From contig NZ_LMJW01000011.1 of the NCBI RefSeq assembly GCF_001429505.1, forward strand, positions 96,344 to 160,343: DNA of 64,000 nucleotides, read 5' to 3'. The DNA comes from Allobosea sp. Root483D1 (GTDB taxonomy: Bacteria; Pseudomonadota; Alphaproteobacteria; Rhizobiales; Beijerinckiaceae). The notes beneath the pieces were generated by a model that searched no databases, was not told the origin of the DNA, and worked only from the letters and a program-made list of their open reading frames with translations. Both the position numbers and the translations under genes were made by a program. Numbering within the stretch: the stretch's first letter is position 1; every line of letters starts with the position of its first letter. Shown here in pieces: positions 44,215-53,534 of the stretch.

Positions 44215-45153
44215 ATGTTGCGAGCACGCGCCATGCTGGCCCTTCTCCTCGGTGGCCTGGCCATCTTCGGCCCGGCGCAGGGCCCGGCCGCGGCTCAAGC
44301 GCCTTTCGATCTCGGGCCGGAGCAGCCGGGCCGGGTCAGGGCCGAGCAGCAGCCAGTGGCGATCGCCGCCATCCCGAAGGGCTTCAAATTCGCCGCACCC
44401 GGCGTCCTCACCGTGGCGGTCAGCCCCGGCGGGCCGCCGCTCGCGACCTATGCGACGGACGCCAAGACCGTGGTCGGCGCCGATGCCGATTTCGCCCTGC
44501 TGGTCGCCGACAGTCTCGGACTCAGGCTCGACCTGCAGCCGATCGCCTGGGCCGACTGGCCGCTCGGCCTTGCCTCCGGCAAATACGACGCCGTCATCTC
44601 CAATGTCGGCGTCACCGAACAGCGCAAGGAGAAGTTCGACTTCTCGACCTATCGCAAGGGACTGCACGGCTTCTTCGTCAGGGCCGACAGCCCGGTCCAA
44701 GAGATCAAGGAGCCGAAGGATGCGGCGGGCCTCAAGGTCAGCGTCGGCGGCGGCACCAATCAGGAGCGCATCCTGGTCGAATGGAGCAAGCAGAACGTCG
44801 CCGCGGGCCTGAAGCCGATCGAGCTCCAGCTCTTCGACGACGAGGCCGGGCGGCTGGTGGCGCTGCGCTCGGGCCGCGTCGACGTGATCGTCCAGCCGCA
44901 TGCGCAGCTCGTCTTCATCGCGGCGCGCGACAAGGACATCAAGCGCGTCGGCACGCTCAGCGCCGGCTGGCCGCTGAAGTCGGATGTCGCGATCACCACG
45001 CGCAAGGGCAGCGGCCTGGTCGATGCGCTCACCGTCGCGACCAACGGGCTGATCGCCAACGGCAAGTTCCAACAGTCGCTGGCACGCTGGAGTCTGGAGG
45101 AGGAGGCGCTCGACCGTTCCGAGACCAATCCGCCCGGCCTGCCGAAATACTGA
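44215..45153 (+). CDS. Amino acid ABC transporter binding protein, tandem copy 2
   Basis: 312 residues from ATG 44215 with a Sec-type signal peptide (MLRARAMLALLLGGLAIFG...AAAQA) instead of the Tat-like one of its neighbour. Shares [48 protein letters not shown] and the ending ETNPPGLPKY with copy 1. Tandem duplication with divergence suggests a broadened ligand range. TcyJ/TcyK of the Bacillus S-conjugate/cystine operon are likewise a tandem pair. Confidence 0.9.
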   Translation: MLRARAMLALLLGGLAIFGPAQGPAAAQAPFDLGPEQPGRVRAEQQPVAIAAIPKGFKFAAPGVLTVAVSPGGPPLATYATDAKTVVGADADFALLVADSLGLRLDLQPIAWADWPLGLASGKYDAVISNVGVTEQRKEKFDFSTYRKGLHGFFVRADSPVQEIKEPKDAAGLKVSVGGGTNQERILVEWSKQNVAAGLKPIELQLFDDEAGRLVALRSGRVDVIVQPHAQLVFIAARDKDIKRVGTLSAGWPLKSDVAITTRKGSGLVDALTVATNGLIANGKFQQSLARWSLEEEALDRSETNPPGLPKY

Positions 45154-45161
45154 AAGCTGCC

Positions 45162-46211
45162 ATGTCCGCGCTCGCCATTCGGCACCTCGCCTTCCTGACA
45201 CCGGGCAATTATGACGACGCCGATCCGCGGGCCGGCCTCGAGGAGACGCTCTCGCTCTTCGAATATGGCGAGGCGCTCGGTTTCGACAGCGCCTGGGTGC
45301 GCCAGCGCCATCTCGAGCCGGGCGTCTCATCCGCCGCGACCTTCCTTGCTGCGGCGAGCCAGCGCACCAGCCGGATCGGGCTTGGCACCGCCGTTATCCA
45401 GATCGGTTACGAGAATCCGTTCCGGCTGGCTGAGGACCTGTCGCTGGTCGACGTCCTCTCCGGCGGGCGGCTCAATGTCGGCCTGAGCGCTGGCCCGCCG
45501 CCCTTCGGCAAGCTTCTGGGCGAGCGCTTCTTCGACGGCGACCCGGCGGCTTACGATTTCTCGCATGCGCGCGTCGCCAGGCTCGCCAACAATCTCGACG
45601 GCGACTGGCTCGGTGACGCCGACAGCCGCATCACCTCGGCCGCCGGCGAGCACCGCCCGCGGCTGCGCCCGCATGCACCGGGCTTGCGCCAAAGGCTCTG
45701 GTACGGCGGCGGCTCGCTGCGCTCAGCCCGCTGGGCTGCCGAGAACGGCTTCCACCTGCTCGTCGGCAATCTCAACACCGGCGAGGAGACCGACGACTTC
45801 TTCGTGGCGCAGCGCCACCATATCGAGACGTTCCGCGCTCATTGGCGCGGCGAGGGCGCGCCTAAGGTCGCGGTCGGCCGCGTGATCGTGCCGCTCGACG
45901 GCGCGGATACGGTCACGCGGCAGCGCTATCGCGACTACGCCGCGAGCCGCCATGCCCGAACGCTCGCGCCGCAGGGCGAGCGCCGCACGTTGTTCACACC
46001 CGATTTCGTCGGCACGGCGGCGGAAATCATCGAGCGGCTCGCGGCCGATCCCGTCCTGCCGCTGGTCGACACCCTGCGTCTGGAGCTGCCCTATAATTTC
46101 TCGATCGCGGACTATCGCCAGATCATCGCCGATTTCGTCGCGCTGGTCGCGCCTTCGCTGGGCTGGCGTGCCGCGGAAACAACCCAGCGCCGCAAGGCGG
46201 TTGGGGAATAG
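45162..46211 (+). CDS. Luciferase-like FMN monooxygenase, KPN_01858-like
   Basis: 349 residues from ATG 45162. LLM fold: LAFLTPGNYDDADPRAGLEETLSLFEYGEALGFDSAWVRQRHLEPGVSSAATFLAAASQRTSRIGLGTAVIQIGYENPFRLAEDLSLVDVLSGGRLNVGLSAGPP. This is a third, distinct branch of the superfamily, in my memory the branch co-occurring with the two CMD proteins and an amino-acid-type binding protein. Last gene of the organosulfur operon, 8 bases after the second binding protein; convergent with leuA. Confidence 0.85.
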   Translation: MSALAIRHLAFLTPGNYDDADPRAGLEETLSLFEYGEALGFDSAWVRQRHLEPGVSSAATFLAAASQRTSRIGLGTAVIQIGYENPFRLAEDLSLVDVLSGGRLNVGLSAGPPPFGKLLGERFFDGDPAAYDFSHARVARLANNLDGDWLGDADSRITSAAGEHRPRLRPHAPGLRQRLWYGGGSLRSARWAAENGFHLLVGNLNTGEETDDFFVAQRHHIETFRAHWRGEGAPKVAVGRVIVPLDGADTVTRQRYRDYAASRHARTLAPQGERRTLFTPDFVGTAAEIIERLAADPVLPLVDTLRLELPYNFSIADYRQIIADFVALVAPSLGWRAAETTQRRKAVGE

Positions 46212-46212
46212 C

Positions 46213-46242
46213 GAGCGGCGGCGGGATCACCCAGCGCCGCTC
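46213..46242. terminator. Bidirectional hairpin between LLM gene and leuA
   Basis: GAGCGGCG (46213-46220) pairs with CGCCGCTC (46235-46242); a GGG/CCC pair nests inside. It lies in the 45-base convergent gap and can end both transcripts. Confidence 0.55.
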
Positions 46243-46256
46243 CGCAATGCTGCCGC

Positions 46257-47960
<1,704 letters not shown>

Positions 47961-48014
47961 TCAGGCCTGCTCGGGACCTTGCTGCGCCGTCATGCGATGG
48001 ACAGGCCTTTGAAC

Positions 48015-48084
48015 CCCGGCGCGCTCACAGCGCCGGGTGGCTAAGTCGCAGGGTCAGGCCCCGGATGGCGGACCGAAATCGCAT
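48015..48084 (-). promoter_or_regulatory. Possible leuA leader peptide and attenuator hairpin
   Basis: On the minus strand an ATG at 48084 opens a 19-codon frame ending in TGA at 48027-48025, with Leu at codons 10, 12, 14 and 19 (GLTLRL). Its stop falls inside the loop of a perfect 8-bp hairpin, CCCGGCGC (48015-48022) with GCGCCGGG (48030-48037). Two AGGCCT-containing segments further down could offer alternative pairing. The arrangement is compatible with leucine-responsive attenuation; no U-tract is seen. The remaining 47934-48291 gap is the shared leuA/AraC upstream region with no gene. Confidence 0.35.
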
Positions 48085-48291
48085 GACCGGACCTAACCAC
48101 CTCAAGAGATGAAGATCAATCCTGACGCCACTGCTCGCATGCGGGCAGCGGCGATGCCGGCCGCCGCCCGGCATCGTCTTATCCGGCCGCGGCATATCGT
48201 GGATCGCGATCGAAGAACGGTTCGCTACGATGAAACGCGCCGAGTCTGGAGGGTTTTTAATCTATCAGCAAAGTCTTGAGGCAAGCGGTGA

Positions 48292-49176
48292 TTGATTTAT
48301 GCTGCGCGCGTGAACTCGATCCAGCCTCTTTCCAATCACGAATCCTTGGTGGGCTTGCCGCTGTTCTCGCAGCAGCTGTCGCTGTCGGCCGGGACATTTC
48401 CGAACCCGGAAGGCGAGCGCATCGTCGGGCCGATGCGCCGGGGCTTGAAGATCGCGGTCATGCTCGACGGAAGGCAATCGCTCGAGCTCGATGATCGTCC
48501 GGCCGTGCTGGTTCGCGGACCGGCCCTGCTGGTCGTGGCGAACAGCGGTGACCATGTCCAGCAGCGCACCGGCCTCAGCGGCGGCGTCGTCCGCTGTGTC
48601 CTGATGCAGTTCGACCTCGATTTCGTCGAGCGGGAGTTCGCCGCGCCGATGCAGCAATTGTTCGCCCTGGCCGGAGCCGGGGATGCCGGGATCTGGGTGC
48701 GCCCGGCCGATGCCGATCTGTGTGCGCTCGCCCTCCAGATCGCGGAATGCCCGGTGGCGGCGCCGCTGCGGCGACTCTATCTGGCCGGAAAGGCGCTGGA
48801 GCTCGCCGCCGTGGCGCTCGACCGGATCGTCGGGCAGCCGCCCTTGCGGCCGGCGCGGCTTCCGGCCCGGACGCGCGAGCAGGTCCATGCTGCCCGGGAC
48901 ATGCTCGTCGCCGCGATGCAGGAGCCGCCGAGCCTCGCCGAGCTCGCCCGCGCCACGGGCCTCAACCCGACCAAGCTGACCTCCGCCTTCCGCGCCGAGT
49001 TCGGCGCCAGCGTCTTCGGCTATCTGCAGGAGCTGCGGCTGCAGCAGGCCCATGCCTTGATCGCAGAAGGCGAGGCCAGCATCGCCGAGGCGGCCTTCCG
49101 TGTCGGTTACACGCCGGCGCATTTCTCCAGCCTGTTCCGCAAGCGCTTCGGCATGCCGCCGAGCGGGCTGCGCTGA
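48292..49176 (+). CDS. AraC family regulator (PchR-like) of siderophore receptor
   Basis: Up to 294 residues; start uncertain between TTG 48292 and GTG 48310. The C-terminal double HTH is clear: PSLAELARATGLNPTKLTSAFRAEFGASVFGYLQELRLQQAHALIAEGEASIAEAAFRVGYTPAHFSSLFRKRFGMPPSGLR. The N-terminal part is about 190 residues and resembles PchR/AlcR-type sensors of ferric siderophores. It is immediately upstream of a TonB-dependent receptor gene, the standard arrangement. Confidence 0.88.
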   Translation: MIYAARVNSIQPLSNHESLVGLPLFSQQLSLSAGTFPNPEGERIVGPMRRGLKIAVMLDGRQSLELDDRPAVLVRGPALLVVANSGDHVQQRTGLSGGVVRCVLMQFDLDFVEREFAAPMQQLFALAGAGDAGIWVRPADADLCALALQIAECPVAAPLRRLYLAGKALELAAVALDRIVGQPPLRPARLPARTREQVHAARDMLVAAMQEPPSLAELARATGLNPTKLTSAFRAEFGASVFGYLQELRLQQAHALIAEGEASIAEAAFRVGYTPAHFSSLFRKRFGMPPSGLR

Positions 49177-49206
49177 GGGATGTGTTTCAGAGCTGGAAAG
49201 GCTCGA

Positions 49207-49241
49207 AACTGCGCCGAAAGAAAAACTGCCGCAATCGAAAG
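49207..49241 (+). promoter_or_regulatory. Direct repeats upstream of the TonB receptor gene
   Basis: AACTGC...CGAAAG occurs twice (49207-49220 and 49224-49241), the second with a 4-base insertion; further GAAAC/GAAAG units lie just upstream. AraC proteins bind such direct repeats, so this is a candidate site for the preceding regulator. No clear Fur box was recognised. Confidence 0.35.
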
Positions 49242-49324
49242 CCGACGGCGTTGCGGGCGCAGCATGCTTCCTAAACAACCCTGCCAACGGGTCGCCAGAA
49301 TGGCGAAGGGGCAAGGGCGAAGGC

Positions 49325-51502
49325 ATGACTGGGGTTTTCATTACCGGCAATCGGGCTGTCTTGGTCGCCGGCGTCGCGTTCGGCGCGATCGTCGCGGCCT
49401 GGCCGGGCGCCGCGTTTGCGCAGAGCGGCGAAGCGGTCAGCCTCGACACGATCGAGGTCCAGGGAGAGCGTGCGAACGGCCCGGTCAACGGCTATGTCGC
49501 AAGGCGCAGCGAGAGCGCGACCAAGACCGACACGCCGCTGATCGAGACGCCGCAATCGGTCACCGTCGTCACCCGCGAGCAGATGGACGACCAGGGTGCC
49601 CAGAGCGTCAGCCAGGCGCTGCGCTATTCGGCGAGCGTTCTCGGCGAGACGCGCCTGTCGATGGGCCGCTATGACAGCGTCTTCATCCGCGGCTTCGGCG
49701 GCGCCGGTACCGGCGCTGGCTTCGTCAACTTCCTCGACGGCCTAAGATTGCAGCGCGGCGTCAACTTCCTGGTGCCGGCGGTCGATCCCTGGGGGCTGGA
49801 GCGCGTCGAGGTGATCCGCGGTCCGGCCTCGGTGGTGTTCGGCCAGGTCAAGCCCGGCGGGCTGATCGAGATGGTCAGCAAGCGCCCGCGCGACGTGGCG
49901 CATGGCGAGGTCCAGGTCCAGTTCGGCAGCTTCGAGCGCAAGCAGCTCGCCTTCGACATCGGCGGGCCAGTGACGCCGGACAAGACGATCCTCTACCGCA
50001 TCGTCGGGCTCGGCCGTGCCGCCGACACGCAGGTGGATTTCACCAAGGAGGAGCGCCTCTACATCGCGCCTTCCGTCACCTTCCAGCCCAACGCCGCGAC
50101 GAGCCTGACGCTGCTGACCTCGTTCCAGCGCGATCCGGAAACCGGCTTCTATGGCTTCATTCCCGCGGTCGGCACCGCGCTGCCGAACCGCAACGGCAAG
50201 ATTCGCAGCAACTTTTTCCCGGGCGAACCGAACTATGAAGGCTATAGCCGCAATCACCTGATGCTCGGCTATGCCTTCGAGCATCGCTTCAACGACGTCT
50301 TCAGCTTCCGCCAGAACGTCCGCTACAGCGACCTCGAATCGCGTTTCCGGACGGTTGCGGCGGCCTCGCTCGGCGCCGACCAGCGCACCCTGACGCGCCG
50401 TGTCACCACCTCGAACGAGAAGGCGCAGACCTTCGGCATCGACAACCAGCTCCAGGCCGATTTCCGCACAGGCGCGCTGACCCACAAGCTGCTGTTCGGC
50501 GTCGACGGCTATTGGAGCGACGGCACCGCCTTCACCGGCGCCGGCGGCACGGTGCAGACGCTCGACGCCTTCAACCCGGTCTATGGCCGCCTGCCATTCG
50601 CCGTGCCGGCGATCCCGGGCACGGGCCAGGTCCAGCAGCAATACGGCGTCTACATCCAGGACCAGATCAAGCTCGACCGGCTCTCGCTGGTGGTCGGCGG
50701 CCGCTTCGACCGGGCGATGGCGCGCACGCGCAACATGACCAATGGTGCGCTGACCAAGCAGGACGACTTCGCCAATACCGGCCGCGTCGCGCTGATGTAC
50801 AATTTCGACAACGGCTTTGCGCCCTATGCCAGCTACTCGACCTCGTTCGAGCCGGTCGCCGGCACGACCTTCAACCGCGTCGCTTTCAAGCCGACCGAGG
50901 GCGAGCAATACGAGGCCGGCTTCAAATACCAGCCGCCGGGCTACAACGCCTTCCTGCAGGCTGCCGTCTATCAGCTGACGCAGACCAATGTGCAGGTGGC
51001 CGACCTCAATAATCCCGGCTTCCAGATCCAGACCGGCGAGGTCCGGGCGCGCGGCGTCGAGGTCGAGGCAAGGGCGACGGTCTTCGACAATCTCGATCTC
51101 GTCGCGGCCTATACCTTTACTGATGCCGAGGTGACGAAGAGCACTGGCGTCGATCTCGGCAAGCGGCCGACAGTAGTGCCGCGCCACATGGCTTCGCTTT
51201 GGGCACATTATACCTTCAAGACCGGCCTGTTCTCCGGCCTGGGCCTGGGCGCTGGCGTGCGCTATGTCGGCAAGGGTGCCGGCGATCCCGGCAACACCTT
51301 CTTCACCGACGACTACACGCTGGTCGATGCCGCGATCAGCTATGATCTCGGCGCCGCCAATGCCGCGATGAAGGGCTGGAAGGTGCAGGTCAACGCCCAG
51401 AACCTGTTCGACAAGGAGTATGTCGCCGGCTGCTACGGCGCGGTGCAATGCTCCTTCGGCATGCGCCGGACCGTGCTCGCCACCTTGTCCTATCGCTGGT
51501 GA
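49325..51502 (+). CDS. TonB-dependent siderophore receptor
   Basis: 725 residues from ATG 49325. Signal peptide ends near AAFAQ. A TonB-box-like stretch (VSLDTIEVQGE) precedes the plug (about 70-180): TPQSVTVVTREQMDDQGAQSVSQALRYSASV, FIRGFGGAGTGAGFVNFLDGLRL, LERVEVIRGPASVVFGQVKPGGLIEMVSKRP. The 22-strand barrel follows and ends with RTVLATLSYRW, with terminal aromatic residue for outer-membrane insertion. Resembles ferrichrome/ferrioxamine-type receptors. First gene of the iron operon. Confidence 0.93.
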   Translation: MTGVFITGNRAVLVAGVAFGAIVAAWPGAAFAQSGEAVSLDTIEVQGERANGPVNGYVARRSESATKTDTPLIETPQSVTVVTREQMDDQGAQSVSQALRYSASVLGETRLSMGRYDSVFIRGFGGAGTGAGFVNFLDGLRLQRGVNFLVPAVDPWGLERVEVIRGPASVVFGQVKPGGLIEMVSKRPRDVAHGEVQVQFGSFERKQLAFDIGGPVTPDKTILYRIVGLGRAADTQVDFTKEERLYIAPSVTFQPNAATSLTLLTSFQRDPETGFYGFIPAVGTALPNRNGKIRSNFFPGEPNYEGYSRNHLMLGYAFEHRFNDVFSFRQNVRYSDLESRFRTVAAASLGADQRTLTRRVTTSNEKAQTFGIDNQLQADFRTGALTHKLLFGVDGYWSDGTAFTGAGGTVQTLDAFNPVYGRLPFAVPAIPGTGQVQQQYGVYIQDQIKLDRLSLVVGGRFDRAMARTRNMTNGALTKQDDFANTGRVALMYNFDNGFAPYASYSTSFEPVAGTTFNRVAFKPTEGEQYEAGFKYQPPGYNAFLQAAVYQLTQTNVQVADLNNPGFQIQTGEVRARGVEVEARATVFDNLDLVAAYTFTDAEVTKSTGVDLGKRPTVVPRHMASLWAHYTFKTGLFSGLGLGAGVRYVGKGAGDPGNTFFTDDYTLVDAAISYDLGAANAAMKGWKVQVNAQNLFDKEYVAGCYGAVQCSFGMRRTVLATLSYRW

Positions 51503-51513
51503 GGACGGGCGGG

Positions 51514-52371
51514 ATGCTGCGGCCGGAACGGTTTGTATTCGAGGGGTATCCGGCCCCGGCGCTCCGGCCGGTCGAGCTGCCGCACACGCATAGCCTCGCC
51601 TTCACCGCGCCCGGCGGGGCCGAGTATCGGCTTCTGGTCGCGATCCCTCCCGAGCCGGCGCCGGCCGCGGGCTTTCCGGTCGTGGTTCTCGTCGACGGTG
51701 ACGCGCTGTTCTCGACCGCGCTGTCCGCCGCGCGGCTGCAGGCCGGGCGTCCCGAGGTCTCCGGCGTCGGCCCGGCGATCATTCTCGGCGTCGGCTATCC
51801 GGGGGCTGCGCCCTTCGATGCCGAGCGGCGCCGGCAGGATCTGCTGCCGGCCGATGGCGGCGCCGACCGTTTTCTCGATCTGATCGCTGGCAAAATCCTG
51901 CAGGAGATCGAGACACTCGCGCCGATCGACCAGACCCGCCTGTCGCTGGTCGGCCATTCCTTCGGCGGGCTCTTCGCCCTGCACGCGCTGTTCGCGCGAC
52001 CTGGCCTGTTCCGCAGCCATGTCGCCGGCAGCCCGTCGATCTGGTGGGACGACCGCGCCATCCTCGCGACGCGGGTCCGCTTCTTGAGTTCGCCCGCGGC
52101 GGTGGCCTTGCCGCGCCTGCTGATCAGTGTCGGCAGCGAGGAGCAGAGCAGCGACGAGCGGCGCGATCCGCAGCGGGCGGCGCGCTTGCGCATGGCCCGC
52201 ATGATCGACAATGCCGCCGAGATGGCAGAGGTGCTGACGGCGTCCGGGCGGGTCGCATGCGAGCACGTCGTCTTTCCCGGCGAGAACCATATCTCGGTCG
52301 TTCCGGCCATGCTGTCGCGCGCGGTCGCGTTCACGCTTGGCGGAGACGCCGGTGAAAGGGGCTCGCCATGA
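51514..52371 (+). CDS. Alpha/beta-hydrolase esterase, siderophore-esterase-like (IroE/Fes type)
   Basis: 285 residues from ATG 51514. Nucleophile elbow GHSFGG with Ser149, FPVVVLVDGDALF near the N-terminus, SPSIWWDDRAIL, and a late His in FPGENHISVVP complete a Ser-His-Asp/Glu triad of the putative esterase (esterase D/IroE) family. No signal peptide, so probably cytoplasmic. Between receptor and binding-protein genes, it may hydrolyse an ester-type siderophore to release iron. Overlaps the next gene by 4 bases. Confidence 0.85.
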   Translation: MLRPERFVFEGYPAPALRPVELPHTHSLAFTAPGGAEYRLLVAIPPEPAPAAGFPVVVLVDGDALFSTALSAARLQAGRPEVSGVGPAIILGVGYPGAAPFDAERRRQDLLPADGGADRFLDLIAGKILQEIETLAPIDQTRLSLVGHSFGGLFALHALFARPGLFRSHVAGSPSIWWDDRAILATRVRFLSSPAAVALPRLLISVGSEEQSSDERRDPQRAARLRMARMIDNAAEMAEVLTASGRVACEHVVFPGENHISVVPAMLSRAVAFTLGGDAGERGSP

Positions 52372-53507
52372 TCGCTTTGCCGTTGTCGCTCCCGATGCGG
52401 CTGCTGCTCGTCGTCGCCGCGCTACTTTCAGCGCTGGTACTGCCTGCCCGCGCCGAGCCTGTCACGGTGACCGACCTGCTCGGGCGCAGCGTGACCTTGC
52501 CCGGTCCGGCCAAGCGGATCGTGCTGGCTCAGGGGCGCCAGCTCAACGCGCTCGGCCTGATCCATCCCGACCCGATCAGCCTGCTCGCCGGCTGGGGCGC
52601 CGACCATCGCCGGCAGAACCCCGATGCCTATGCCCGCTACCTCGCCAGATTCCCGGCGATCGAGTCTGTGCCAACCGTCGGCGACGGCGCGACGCCGGAA
52701 GGCTTCTCCTTCGAGAAGACAGTGTCGTTGTCGCCCGATCTGGTGATCCTCAGCGCGTCGCTCGCCGGGACGCGGCGCGGCCCGGGCGATCTCGTCCAGC
52801 GTTTCGAGGCGGCCGGTATCAAGGTCGCCGTCGTCGATTTCTATCTGCAGCCGATGCGCGACACGCTGCCGAGCCTGCGCATCCTCGGCAAGCTGATCGG
52901 CCGCGAGGAGCAGGCGCAGGACTATATCCGCTTCTACGAGGAGCGCCGGCGCCTGATCGAAGAGCGCGTGCGCGGCGCGGAGCGTCCGGCCGTGTTCATG
53001 CATGCTCATGCCGGCGGTTTCGATTGCTGCCCGACGCCGGGCAAGGGGACCTTCGACGATTTCATCACGGCGGCCGGCGGGCGCAATATCGCCGCCGCGA
53101 TCCTGCCCGGCGCGACCGGGCAGATCAGCCTCGAGCAGCTGCTTGCCGCCGATCCCGCCATCTATGTTGCGACCGGTGGGACGCATCTGGCCAAGTTGGG
53201 CGGTCTCGTCCTCGGGCTCGGCGTGCCGCGCGAAACCGCGACCCGGAGTTTCGCTGCGCTGCTCGGCCGGCCTGGCATCGCCGCGCTCGCTGCCATTCGC
53301 AATGGCCGCGCCTATGGGCTCTGGCAACTCTTCAACGACACCCCGCTCCACATCGTCGCCATCGAGCAACTGGCGAAATGGTTCCACCCAGGCCGCTTCG
53401 CCGATATCGACCCGCAGGTGACGCTGGACGAGATCTCCCGCCGCTTCTCGGCCATCCCGCTCGACGGCGCGCTCTGGATCGACAGCACCGGCAAAGCCCG
53501 GCCCTGA
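52368..53507 (+). CDS. Iron-siderophore ABC transporter binding protein (FepB/BtuF fold)
   Basis: 379 residues. Signal peptide LPMRLLLVVAALLSALVLPARAE, then VTVTDLLGRSVTLPGPAKRIVLAQGRQLNALGLIHP, typical of class III periplasmic binding proteins, and AYGLWQLFNDTPLHIVAIEQLAKWFHP near the end. It should hand ferric siderophore to a FecCD-type permease, but no such permease or ATPase gene lies in this operon. Confidence 0.88.
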   Translation: MIALPLSLPMRLLLVVAALLSALVLPARAEPVTVTDLLGRSVTLPGPAKRIVLAQGRQLNALGLIHPDPISLLAGWGADHRRQNPDAYARYLARFPAIESVPTVGDGATPEGFSFEKTVSLSPDLVILSASLAGTRRGPGDLVQRFEAAGIKVAVVDFYLQPMRDTLPSLRILGKLIGREEQAQDYIRFYEERRRLIEERVRGAERPAVFMHAHAGGFDCCPTPGKGTFDDFITAAGGRNIAAAILPGATGQISLEQLLAADPAIYVATGGTHLAKLGGLVLGLGVPRETATRSFAALLGRPGIAALAAIRNGRAYGLWQLFNDTPLHIVAIEQLAKWFHPGRFADIDPQVTLDEISRRFSAIPLDGALWIDSTGKARP

Positions 53508-53534
53508 CCGCCAGGGCAGCGAGAGGACACTCCC

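Noticed and set aside
49177..49324. Fur box upstream of the TonB receptor
   Set aside because: No convincing GATAAT-type or Irr/RirA-type element was found; only the AraC-like direct repeats stand out.
49742..51448. 568-codon open frame on the minus strand
   Set aside because: Antisense to the TonB receptor barrel; no motif.
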